Assembly: GCA_030452985.1 (NCBI GenBank)
Contig: JAKDLG010000009.1
Coordinates: 1-64,000 of the forward strand
From: Humibacillus sp.
GTDB taxonomy: Bacteria > Actinomycetota > Actinomycetes > Actinomycetales > Dermatophilaceae
Length of the DNA stretch: 64,000 nucleotides
Reading direction: 5' to 3'
A program made the translations under genes and the position numbers. This document shows positions 18,108 through 25,696 of this stretch, piece after piece; within the stretch, counting starts at the first letter, position 1, and the number at the start of each line of letters is the position of its first letter. The notes under the pieces were generated by a model. The model saw only the letters and a list, made by a program, of their open reading frames with translations, was not told the origin of the DNA and did not search any database.

Positions 18108-18695
18108 TCAGGCGGGCCAGACGCCGGAGCTGCCCCGACGGTGGCTCACCAGCAGGTGGGTGTCGACCATGCCGACCGCCTCCATCAGCGCGTACATCGT
18201 GGTAGGCCCTACAAAGGCAAAGCCCTTCTGGCGCAAGGCCTTCGAGAGCGCGATCGACTCCGCTGTCGACGTCGGCACGTCGGCGTAGGCCTCGGGGCGC
18301 GGGGTGTCGCTCGGCTGGAACGCCCAGACGAAGTCGACGAGACCACCCTCGTCGCGCAGGGCCAGGGTGGCGCGGGCGTTGGAGATCGCGGCCCGAATCT
18401 TGCCGCGATGTCGCACGATGCCGGCGTCACCGAGCAGCCGTTCCACGTCGCGCTCGTCGAAGGTCGCCACCAGCTCGGGATCAAAGCCGGCGAAGGCCGC
18501 CCGAAAGGCCGGTCGCTTGCGCAGGATCGTGACCCACGACAGCCCCGACTGGAAGCCCTCGAGGCAGATGCGTTCGTAAAGGCCGACCTCGTCGCGAACC
18601 GGCATCCCCCACTCGGTGTCGTAGTACTCACGCAGCAGCTCGTCGGTCGCCGCCCACTGCGGTCGCGTCAGCCCGTCGTCACCCGTCACCGTCAT
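18108..18695 (-). CDS. tag: DNA-3-methyladenine glycosylase I (Tag)
   Basis: Excises 3-methyladenine from alkylated DNA in base-excision repair. The 195-residue protein has the family landmarks YYDTEWGMPVRDEVGLYERI, LEGFQSGLSWVTILRKRPAF with the catalytic Glu, and QKGFAFVGPTTMYALMEAVGM. Compared with E. coli Tag, three of the four zinc-snap ligands look replaced: the early Cys (here RPQW), the His of HDNEWG (here YYDTEWG) and the late Cys (here SHRRG). The His of DTH is kept. The enzyme is otherwise full length. Confidence 0.9.
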   Translation of the reverse strand: MTVTGDDGLTRPQWAATDELLREYYDTEWGMPVRDEVGLYERICLEGFQSGLSWVTILRKRPAFRAAFAGFDPELVATFDERDVERLLGDAGIVRHRGKIRAAISNARATLALRDEGGLVDFVWAFQPSDTPRPEAYADVPTSTAESIALSKALRQKGFAFVGPTTMYALMEAVGMVDTHLLVSHRRGSSGVWPA

Positions 18696-18720
18696 GGCTC
18701 GACCCTAGAACCCTGCGACC

Positions 18721-19226
18721 ATGCGACCATGCGCCATGCTCCAGACCGATCCGCAGCGCAGCGACGCTGACACGATCGGTCAGCGCGACCTGGCTCGCTG
18801 GGACACCCGGCTCGGCCAGTGGCTCGTGTCGGTGGTGACGAGCCTCGTTCGCACGCTGCGGCCCCGATCGGTCGCGTTGCCGCGTGGTCGCTCGGCAACC
18901 TCGCCTTCGTCGTCTTCAGCGTCATCGCCCTCGTTCCCCAGCGGACACCCGCTCAACGCCACCGTGCTGACCACGGTCGTCTTCCTCGTGCTGATCGAGA
19001 CGACGGCCACACGGCAACGTGTCGTCTCGATCGTGGCCGGCCTGCTGATCGTCGTCGCGATGGCCTCAGCCGGGTCTACCTCGGGCACCACTGGCTGACC
19101 GACGTGGTCGCCGGTTGGGCCATCGGGTTGGCATGGGCGCTGGCGGTGATCACCGCCGGTCGCCCCTGGCTCACCCTGAGAGACGATGGGCACGACGGTC
19201 GGCAGGATGGGCACGCGCACGAGTGA
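18721..19226 (+). pseudogene. PAP2-superfamily phosphatase remnant with frameshifts
   Basis: Pieces of one PAP2 membrane phosphatase lie in two frames. Frame 1 has an N-terminal DLARWDTRLGQWLV and later the second catalytic motif SFPSGHPLNATVLTTVVFLVL. Frame 3 has a membrane-like LGNLAFVVFSVIALV and the third motif SRVYLGHHWLTDVVAGWAIGL. Reading a complete protein needs at least three frame changes, and the first catalytic motif is not found, so a deletion is likely too. Divergent from tag with 25 bp between. A sequencing error could explain one shift but not all. Confidence 0.75.
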
Positions 19227-19270
19227 CTCCTCTCACCGCGCTCGCTCCGGCGCCTCGACCGACGGCGGCC

Positions 19271-19540
19271 TCAGAGCTGACGCAGGTCGCCATCCTCGAA
19301 CGCGTAGCGCACGGCCAGCGTGCTGGCGGCCGGCAAGTTCGCGGGGTTCGTCGCCGGCACCGGCGCACGGGACGCGGCTTGGCTCAGATAGGTGACCCCG
19401 GCCGAGACGCCGCCCGCCCGGGCGTCAGCAGCACCCAGCCCGGCAGTGCCGACGAAGGCGACCACGACGGCCGTCCCCGCGATACCGACGCCACGGCGGA
19501 GCGAGGAGCCGATGACAGAAGGGCGAGAGTTCGTGTTCAT
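19271..19540 (-). CDS. Small secreted protein of unknown function
   Basis: An 89-residue predicted product with a signal peptide: basic N-region (SLRRG), hydrophobic core GIAGTAVVVAFVGTAGLGA and an ARA cleavage site near residue 42. The mature part of about 47 residues is Ala-rich and ends YAFEDGDLRQL. ATG 19540 follows GGTGGAG. The track's longer start at 19612 adds an unlikely Arg-rich leader. No family is recognised. The gene model rests on the signal peptide and position downstream of paiB. Confidence 0.5.
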   Translation of the reverse strand: MNTNSRPSVIGSSLRRGVGIAGTAVVVAFVGTAGLGAADARAGGVSAGVTYLSQAASRAPVPATNPANLPAASTLAVRYAFEDGDLRQL

Positions 19541-19633
19541 GACTCCACCGTCGGACCGGCGCCTGTGGGAGGTCTGTGCCCGGGGCAAGGGTTCGCGATG
19601 GGTGGATCTCACCGCGCCACAGGGTCGTCGATG

Positions 19634-20281
19634 TCAGTGCTCGAACTGCTCCTGCATCGCCGCGGCTACCGCGGAGGCCTGCCGCGCCCCCGGCGGGCCT
19701 GACTCTTCGCGCAAGCCGGCGATGACGCCATAGCGGTCCTCGTCGCTGCGGTTCTGGCTCAGCTTGGCCTTGGCCTCGACCTTCACGATAGTCATCTCGA
19801 TGCCGACGACGGCCCTCAGCTGGCCCGACACGTACGTCGCGGGCGCGTCGCTCACGGCCCACGGCTTGGCCCGCTCGCCCTCGTGACGCTCGGTGAGACG
19901 GGTCACCGCGGTGCGCACCCAGTCGACGTCGTCGTAGATGGTGACCGGCCCACTGAGATGCACGGCGGAGTAGTTCCAGGTGGGAACGACCCGGCCGTGC
20001 TCGGCCTTGCTGGCGTACCAGCTGGGTGAGATGTAGGCATCGGGCCCGGCGACCACGAACAGCGCGGGCGACCCGTTCACGATACGCCGCCAGTGGTTGT
20101 TCGCCCGGGCGAAATGAGCCACGACGCGATCACGGCCCCCGTCGTTGTCGATGAGGATCGGCAGGAGGGTGGCGTCGGGCACCCCATCGGCGCCGACGGT
20201 CACGAGGTGGGCCACCGGGTGGGCCCGCAGGAAGGCACCGACCTCGGGCTCATGCATGATGTTGAAACGAGGCACGTACAC
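19634..20281 (-). CDS. PaiB-like FMN-binding protein (putative negative regulator)
   Basis: A 215-residue protein of the PaiB family, an FMN-binding split-barrel fold first described as a regulator of protease and sporulation genes in Bacillus. Visible landmarks are VAHLVTVGADGVPDATLLP, HFARANNHWR, AYISPSWYASK with the following VPTWNY, and the tail KAKLSQNRSDEDR. I chose GTG 20281, which gives the family-typical YVPRFN start, over the track start at 20305. The DNA-binding role is uncertain outside Bacillus. It lies 32 bp downstream of the WS/DGAT gene. Confidence 0.83.
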   Translation of the reverse strand: MYVPRFNIMHEPEVGAFLRAHPVAHLVTVGADGVPDATLLPILIDNDGGRDRVVAHFARANNHWRRIVNGSPALFVVAGPDAYISPSWYASKAEHGRVVPTWNYSAVHLSGPVTIYDDVDWVRTAVTRLTERHEGERAKPWAVSDAPATYVSGQLRAVVGIEMTIVKVEAKAKLSQNRSDEDRYGVIAGLREESGPPGARQASAVAAAMQEQFEH

Positions 20282-20313
20282 AGACCTGATGCTGCCACCT
20301 GGCAATCAGTCGG

Positions 20314-21831
20314 TCACTCCCCCCCGCCTTGACGGTTCTTCGCGGATGCCGGGCGCCGCGGCCCTTGGCCGCTCGGTGAGCGACGCCCTTGGCTGCGCCG
20401 CTTGGGCTTGACGGCGGCCGACAGCCGGTCGAGCTCGGTCTGCAAACCGTCGACCAGGGCCTGCGGGTCCGGGCACAGCTGCCGCACGGTGGTGACGCTG
20501 ACATCGACGTGCTGGTCGTAGGTGATGGCGGCGAAGAACAGGTGAAGCGGGGGGCAGACGATACCGCGGAGGAAGACGTTCACGATCTGGCGGGTCGCGA
20601 GGTAGAGCGGCTGACGTGGCCCGGCCAGCGTGGAGACGGTGAGGTTCTGGGCGAGCGGGAGGAACCCGAAGGCCTTCGTACCCGCCAAGGCCATCGCCGC
20701 CGAGACGACCCCTGGCATCAGGAGGTCACCGACGTCGGCCAGAGAGTCCCAGTCAGACTTGGACTGAGGCAGTGCCGCCTTGGCGGCGGTGGAGCTCGCG
20801 TGGACCGCCGCCAACCGTTCCACGGGGTCAGTCAGGTGCACGGGAAGGTCGACCCACATCGTGGTCAGGTGGTTGCCCGTCTTGCCGTCGTCTCCGGCGG
20901 CCCGGACGTTGACCGGGCAGCTGGTGCGGATGGGCTTGTCGGGCAGGTCGCCGTTCGCGGCGAGGTAGTCGCGCATGGTCCCGGTCACCAGCGCCAACAG
21001 CACGTCGTTGATGGTCACCCCGGGGAACAGAGCACGCGCCGCCTGCACCTGGCCGAAGGGCAGACTCACGAGCGCCATCGACTTGCGAGGGTCGCTGACG
21101 TGCCGGTTGAACAGGGTCACCGGAGGGGCGTCGGACCGCGAGGGCATGAAGCCGGGGCGCTCTCCCCACCGAATCGGGCCTGGCACAGCGGTCCGCACCA
21201 TGGCGCCGACCAGGTCGGTGGCGCTGACCACGAGCCGCTTGGTCGCCACCGTGTTGGCGACCACCCGGCTCGGTATCTCCACCAGTGCCCGCCGCGCCAG
21301 CGACGGATGTGCTCTCCCACTCATCGGCGCCGGATCACGTTCACGAGACACCGGGGTGGGTTCGAGGTCGAAGAGCAGCTGCTGCAGTGCGACCATCCCC
21401 ATGCCGTCGATGACCGCATGGTGCAGGCGCAGAACCAGTGCCGCCCGCCCATCGGCCAGTCCCGTCAGGTACCAGGCCTCCCAGAGCGGCTGGGTGCGAT
21501 CGAGCGGCTCGGCCGAGACCTCCAGCACCGTCTCCATCAGGGCCGACAGGTCTCCCGGCGCCGGCACGACGCGATGGTGCATGTGAGCGTCGAGGTCGAC
21601 CGAGTCCACCTGCGCCCAGCGATCCTCGCCGATGCGCAGAGGCGCATGAGCGATCACCCGGTTGGCGATGGGGGAGCCGGACAGTCGCTGACCGAACACC
21701 GCCCGAATGTCGTCGAAGGGCAACGGCCCTTCCGGTGCGGCATCCAGAACGTAGATTCCGGCCACGTCCATGGGGAAGCCACTTCGTTCGAGGCGCAAGA
21801 AGATACTCTCCGTGCTGCGCATTGACGGCAT
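20314..21831 (-). CDS. WS/DGAT-type O-acyltransferase (wax ester synthase/diacylglycerol acyltransferase)
   Basis: Transfers acyl groups from acyl-CoA to diacylglycerol or fatty alcohols, making storage lipid. The catalytic HHxxxDG motif is present as LHHAVIDGMGMVALQQLLFDL, and the second conserved region includes GVTINDVLLALVTGTMRDYL and NHLTTMWVDLP. At 505 residues it is longer than usual because of a basic tail (KPKRRSQGRRSPSGQGPRR). ATG 21831 follows GGGAGG at a good distance. Substrate choice cannot be predicted. Confidence 0.88.
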   Translation of the reverse strand: MPSMRSTESIFLRLERSGFPMDVAGIYVLDAAPEGPLPFDDIRAVFGQRLSGSPIANRVIAHAPLRIGEDRWAQVDSVDLDAHMHHRVVPAPGDLSALMETVLEVSAEPLDRTQPLWEAWYLTGLADGRAALVLRLHHAVIDGMGMVALQQLLFDLEPTPVSRERDPAPMSGRAHPSLARRALVEIPSRVVANTVATKRLVVSATDLVGAMVRTAVPGPIRWGERPGFMPSRSDAPPVTLFNRHVSDPRKSMALVSLPFGQVQAARALFPGVTINDVLLALVTGTMRDYLAANGDLPDKPIRTSCPVNVRAAGDDGKTGNHLTTMWVDLPVHLTDPVERLAAVHASSTAAKAALPQSKSDWDSLADVGDLLMPGVVSAAMALAGTKAFGFLPLAQNLTVSTLAGPRQPLYLATRQIVNVFLRGIVCPPLHLFFAAITYDQHVDVSVTTVRQLCPDPQALVDGLQTELDRLSAAVKPKRRSQGRRSPSGQGPRRPASAKNRQGGGE

Positions 21832-21958
21832 CTACGTCCTCCCAGTCGGGCACGGCAGTCAGGACCTGCTCATTATGCTCGGCTCCGGTCGTCGTGGCTC
21901 GCGTGCGGGGGTGCAGGGTTCTCCATCGGGCGGCGAGCCGTCTTCGGAGGGCATGCTG

Positions 21959-21993
21959 GTGGCCACTCGACCAGACTGCGGTCGAGTGGCCAC
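21959..21993. repeat. Palindromic repeat of the GTCGAGTGGCCA family, inverted arrangement
   Basis: GTGGCCACTCGACC, seven unpaired bases, then its exact inverse GGTCGAGTGGCCAC, followed by a TTGGTAC resembling the CGTAC flank in other copies. The arms point the opposite way from the copies at 16224 and 37031. It lies upstream of the WS/DGAT gene and downstream of the small ORF at 22015. Confidence 0.8.
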
Positions 21994-22014
21994 GTTGGTA
22001 CATCCTGGGCCAGG

Positions 22015-22338
22015 TCAGTGACGTCGTAGGGTCGCGCGAGGGTCCGGCAACCAGGGACGAGGCGCCCCCGCGTGCGCAACCGCGGCAGCAGGGTCGCGGT
22101 GCCGAGCCGCTGACGTGGCCACGTACGCAGCGGTTGAGGCGTTCGCGCCGGCAGGATCGAGTCGTTCGGCGATTCGCCTCAGCATCAGCGCGGTTCGGCT
22201 GTGTCGTCGGCTTCGGCCCAGGCGGCTTCGGCTTGTGTCGCGCTCGTGCTCGTGCTGGGAGCGGACCCGTTCGACGATGAGCTCGCGCGCGAGTGCTTCG
22301 TGGGGGCTGAGGATGACCGGCGCGTGTGCGGCGTTCAT
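22015..22338 (-). CDS. Small hypothetical protein, third gene of the RHH/DUF4097 operon
   Basis: A 107-residue product not assigned to a family. The first 60 residues look like charged helices (LSPHEALARELIVERVRSQHEHERD, ALMLRRIAERLD) and the rest is Ala/Pro/Arg-rich. Its ATG overlaps the DUF4097 stop as ATGA (22335-22338), the same coupling pattern seen elsewhere on this chromosome. That overlap is the main support. It has no signal peptide or membrane helix. Confidence 0.55.
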   Translation of the reverse strand: MNAAHAPVILSPHEALARELIVERVRSQHEHERDTSRSRLGRSRRHSRTALMLRRIAERLDPAGANASTAAYVATSAARHRDPAAAVAHAGAPRPWLPDPRATLRRH

Positions 22339-23198
22339 GACAGGCTTCCCTTCGCACGGGCAACGCGGATGTCGCCACTACCGGAGTGAACCGTGAGGCT
22401 GGCCTGCGACTCGGAGCCCTCCGGCCCGTCGGCCTCGTCGAGGTCGACCTTGACGTCACCGGTGACGGTGTTGAGGTCGAGGTAGGCGGCGACCCCGATG
22501 GCGATCGCGATCGCGATGTCGCCCGTGCCGGTCTTCGCTCGCACCGCGCCACCGGACACAGCCCCCAGCTTGACGTCGCCGGTGCCGGTCATCAGGGTGA
22601 GGTCTCCTGACGAGGCGCCGATGCCGATGTCTCCCGAGCCGGTCTTGGCCCTGACCTCGCCGTCGGCCCGGCGCAGCTGGATGTCGCCGCTGCCCGCGAT
22701 CAGGTCGACGTCGTCGCCGGCTGACTCGAGCGTGATGTCGCCCGACCCGGTCTTGGCCTCGACGCCTCCGAGCACGGCTCGCGCGGTGATGTCGCCGGAG
22801 CCCGACTTGAGCTCGGCGGCGTCGACGTCCTCGAAGGTCAGGTCGCCCGAGCCGCTGGCCGCTTCGACACCGGCCAGCAGGCCGCGGGCCGTCACGTCGC
22901 CCGAACCGGTCTTGACATCGACCGCGCTGCCGGTAGGGATCTCGACCTCGACATCGATCGAACCGCGTCGGCCGAAGCGGAAGCCACCGTCTCGGCGCTC
23001 GAGCACGACCACCTCGCCGCCGCCGCGGGCCTCCACCGTGAAGCGCTCCGCCAGATCGGCGCCGTCACCGTCGTGGGGAACGAGTCGCACCCGGGTGGTG
23101 GTGCGCTCGGTGGCGATCAGGCTCACGTCACCCCGCTGCACCTCGACCCTGAGGGTGACCGGGCCGCTGGTCTCGAACTGTCTGTCCAGGTCTTTCAT
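22335..23198 (-). CDS. DUF4097-family beta-repeat protein
   Basis: A 287-residue protein dominated by about ten near-regular repeats built on (T/S)GSGD(I/V/L), for example KTGSGDVTARGLL, KSGSGDITARAVL, KTGSGDITLESAG and KTGTGDIAIAIAI. Such repeats form a right-handed beta-solenoid in the DUF4097 family. No signal peptide is seen. ATG 23198 has AGAGGA seven bases upstream and starts exactly before the domain, so it is preferred to GTG 23273. The longer start would overlap the RHH stop by GTGA. The family is often beside regulators or membrane stress proteins; its role is unknown. Confidence 0.83.
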   Translation of the reverse strand: MKDLDRQFETSGPVTLRVEVQRGDVSLIATERTTTRVRLVPHDGDGADLAERFTVEARGGGEVVVLERRDGGFRFGRRGSIDVEVEIPTGSAVDVKTGSGDVTARGLLAGVEAASGSGDLTFEDVDAAELKSGSGDITARAVLGGVEAKTGSGDITLESAGDDVDLIAGSGDIQLRRADGEVRAKTGSGDIGIGASSGDLTLMTGTGDVKLGAVSGGAVRAKTGTGDIAIAIAIGVAAYLDLNTVTGDVKVDLDEADGPEGSESQASLTVHSGSGDIRVARAKGSLS

Positions 23199-23269
23199 GT
23201 CAACGTCCTCTGCTCTGGTGCTCGCCGGTCGGTTGCTTCTGGTGGTGTCGGCCGTGCCGGTGGTGGGAG

Positions 23270-23812
23270 TCACCGGACCCAGCCCTGCACGCGCTTGTTG
23301 GAGGAACGGTTGCGACCAGGCGCTCCCGGCCCCAGCGCGGCACCGACGTTGATGGTCAGGCCGCCGATGGTCGCCGTGCGCACCGCGTTGACCAGCCAGG
23401 TGTTGAGCGACTGCCCGCGGCCCGCCGCCAGCTCTTCCGCCCGGGCCTTGAGTGCTTCGGGGATGCGGAGAGTGATGCGCGCCGTCTCGTCGCCCTCGTC
23501 TCCTTGCGACATCACTCTGGTGTCACTCTCGGGGATCGCCATCGTCTCGTCCGGTGCCAGCGGCGACGGGCCGGCGCCGACGACCACAAAGACCGGTTCG
23601 CGACCCTGGAGGCGCACCTCGACCGACCGGCCGTCGAGCTCGGTCGTGATCTCGGCCGCGGCGTGCGAGAGGACGTCCATGAGCGCCAGTCGGGTCGAGG
23701 CGTCGATCGCGTACGACAACCGCTCGGCGGCCTGTTCCATCTCCGGACCCATCGCCCTGGCCGCCTGGGCGAGATCCCGACGCAGTGCGTCGACGTGCTC
23801 CGTGATGTCCAT
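23270..23812 (-). CDS. HicB-like / ribbon-helix-helix regulator, probable autorepressor
   Basis: A 180-residue protein. The N-terminal half is helical (VDALRRDLAQAARAMGPEMEQAAERLSYAI shortened here to its pattern of alternating Ala/Arg/Glu) with a beta segment SVEVRLQGREPVFVVVG. The C-terminal part, ARITLRIPEALKARAEELAAGRGQSLNTWLVNAVRTA, is a typical ribbon-helix-helix DNA-binding fold, followed by a basic tail. It resembles HicB-type antitoxins, but no HicA-like toxin is present; the partner genes are DUF4097 and a small ORF. Its promoter carries phased GACGTC boxes, fitting autoregulation by a dimeric RHH protein. Confidence 0.78.
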   Translation of the reverse strand: MDITEHVDALRRDLAQAARAMGPEMEQAAERLSYAIDASTRLALMDVLSHAAAEITTELDGRSVEVRLQGREPVFVVVGAGPSPLAPDETMAIPESDTRVMSQGDEGDETARITLRIPEALKARAEELAAGRGQSLNTWLVNAVRTATIGGLTINVGAALGPGAPGRNRSSNKRVQGWVR

Positions 23813-23813
23813 A

Positions 23814-23873
23814 GACGTCAGAATGACACCGTAGCGACGTCACGTCAACACCATAAAGACGTGCGATGACGTC
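23814..23873 (-). promoter_or_regulatory. Promoter of the RHH operon with four phased GACGT boxes
   Basis: On the minus strand a sigma-70-like promoter is visible: TTGACG (23848-23843), 17 bases, CATTCT (23825-23820), with the ATG at 23812. GACGTC or GACGTG boxes start at 23814, 23836, 23858 and 23868, spaced 22, 22 and 10 bases, that is about two, two and one helical turns. An extra ACGTC follows the second box. They overlap the start side, the spacer and the region upstream of -35, as expected for cooperative repressor binding. Confidence 0.65.
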
Positions 23874-24032
23874 GGATGCTGTTCAAGTCGATCCCTTGCC
23901 GGTGTTGGCAGGCGGGAGCGCCGGTCGAGCCCTGGTTCACGGGGCGTTCGCGAGTGACTCGCACAAAGCACAGGGATTCGGCTGACAATGGACCTACACC
24001 GATCTGCTGCCGTGGGCGGCCAAGGAGGACCG

Positions 24033-25280
24033 ATGAGCTCGAGCACCCGACCCGTTGACACGGCGAGCCCGACGCCGACGCCGAGCGAGTCCTCCGACGG
24101 GCCGTCCGACGAACCGGCGCGGGCCACGATGCGTGCTGGCGGACGGATCTCGCCGCTACGCCGGATGGGAGCCGACGCCGAGTCGATCCTGGCCGCAGTG
24201 ACCAGCTCGCCGAACTTCCACGAGGGCCGGTTCCACTCCCCCGAGCCGACCCATCGACCCGACGGGTCGCAGACCGTGCACATCGCCGCCGCAGCGTGGC
24301 GTCAGCGCGGACGCGGACGGCCGGCCGGTGAGGTGCCGATCGTGGCCGCCCAACCGGCAACGGTGCCCGGACCACTCGCCGTGACCTGGTACGGCCACGC
24401 GACCACCGTGGTCGAGATCGACGGCGCGCGGTTCCTGCTCGATCCCGTCTTCAGCGACCGCGCCTCGCCCGTCGGCCTCACCGGACCGCACCGTCTGCAC
24501 CCAGCCCCGGGGCAGATCGAGGACCTCCCGTCGATCGACGCCGTACTGATCTCTCACGACCACTACGACCACCTCGACGAACCCTCGATCGCCGTGCTCG
24601 AAGCCGTCCACCGTCCGCGCTACGTCGTGCCGCTCGGGGTCGATGCGCACCTGCTCGCGTGGGGGGTGCCTCGCGAGCGCATCATCGCCCTCGACTGGTT
24701 CGACGACGTCGAGGTGAGCGGCATCCGGCTGACGTGCACCCCGGCACGGCACAACTCGGGTCGCGGCTTCACCGAGGCCCAGACCTTGTGGGCCGGGTGG
24801 GCCATGCGAGGCCCGGCGCACGGCGCCTACTTCGCCGGCGACTCCGGCCCCTCCGGCTGTTTCACGGAGATCGGCGCCCGGCTGGGGCCCTTCGACCTCA
24901 CGATCATCCCCGTGGGCGCCTACGACCAGTTCTGGCCCGACATCCACGTGAACCCGGCCGAGGCTCTCGACGCCCACGTCGCAGTCAACACCCCGACGGA
25001 TGCCGCAGCCGGTGTCAGCGGGGGCGACGGCCAACCGGTCGACCACGCCAGCCGTTCGGTCATGCTGCCCGTGCACTGGGCCACCTTCAACCTCGCCCTG
25101 CACTGGTGGTCGGAGCCCGTGCGATGGCTGCGCCGGCTGGCCGGGCCCGCCGGCATCCCCGTCGTCTACCCGAGGGTCGGCGCCCGCGTCGACCTCACGA
25201 CCGGTACGCCCACCAAGATCGCCGACCGCCACGGCACACCGTGGTGGCAGGAGTGTGCGGCAGACGGCGACCACGACTGA
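24033..25280 (+). CDS. MBL-fold metallohydrolase (NAPE-PLD / UlaG-like)
   Basis: A 415-residue cytoplasmic hydrolase. The metallo-beta-lactamase site is ISHDHYDHLDEPS (HxHxDH) with WYGHATTVVEIDG ahead of it and later PARHNSGRG, YFAGDSGPSG and LPVHWATFNLALHWWSEP, the pattern of N-acyl-phosphatidylethanolamine phospholipase D relatives. About 115 residues of unstructured and linker sequence precede it. AAGGAGG lies just before ATG 24033, so this start is preferred to 23988. Substrate is unknown. Confidence 0.85.
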   Translation: MSSSTRPVDTASPTPTPSESSDGPSDEPARATMRAGGRISPLRRMGADAESILAAVTSSPNFHEGRFHSPEPTHRPDGSQTVHIAAAAWRQRGRGRPAGEVPIVAAQPATVPGPLAVTWYGHATTVVEIDGARFLLDPVFSDRASPVGLTGPHRLHPAPGQIEDLPSIDAVLISHDHYDHLDEPSIAVLEAVHRPRYVVPLGVDAHLLAWGVPRERIIALDWFDDVEVSGIRLTCTPARHNSGRGFTEAQTLWAGWAMRGPAHGAYFAGDSGPSGCFTEIGARLGPFDLTIIPVGAYDQFWPDIHVNPAEALDAHVAVNTPTDAAAGVSGGDGQPVDHASRSVMLPVHWATFNLALHWWSEPVRWLRRLAGPAGIPVVYPRVGARVDLTTGTPTKIADRHGTPWWQECAADGDHD

Positions 25281-25284
25281 CCGG

Positions 25285-25688
25285 TCAGCGGAAGACCCAG
25301 CGCCGCAGGGCCACGAACCTGGGGCCGTCGCCACGACGTTGGCCAGCAGCACCACCAGGGTCGCGGTCGTGGTGCTCGCCTGGGAATCCAGACGGCCGAG
25401 CAGGGCCAGCGCCCCCGTCGTGGCCGTCCACGTGATCGCGAAGACCACCAGCGCCTGACCATGATGGGTCGCGAGATGCTCACGACCGGATACCCCGGAG
25501 GTCCAGAGCCGGTTGACGGCAGTGTTGGCGACCGTCGAGATCACCAGGGAGGTTCCGTTCGCGACCTGGTTCGACATCCCGCCCCGCACCAGGGTGGCGA
25601 ACAGGGCCAGGTTCAGCACCGTGGAGGCCACGCCGACCACTGAGAAGCGAATCAGTTGTTGTGACAAGGCCACTCGGGTGGCCACCAC
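25285..25688 (-). pseudogene. GtrA-like membrane protein with a one-base frameshift near the 3' end
   Basis: The reading frame from GTG 25688 gives a GtrA-type protein with four hydrophobic helices: IRFSVVGVASTVLNLALFATLV, NGTSLVISTVANTAVNRLW, ALVVFAITWTATTGALALL and TLVVLLANVVAT. The family's basic ending, RFVALRRWVFR followed by a stop, is present but one frame away, after a run of four C's (25322-25325). One extra C restores a full-length protein. This is either a real recent mutation or an assembly error. GtrA proteins act in moving lipid-linked sugars; the gene sits 8 bp after the GT39 gene. Confidence 0.75.
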
Positions 25689-25696
25689 AGCGCTCG

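Noticed and set aside
23270-23812. HicAB toxin-antitoxin pair
   Set aside because: Only a HicB-like/RHH protein is present. Neither DUF4097 nor the small ORF resembles a HicA double-stranded-RNA-binding toxin.
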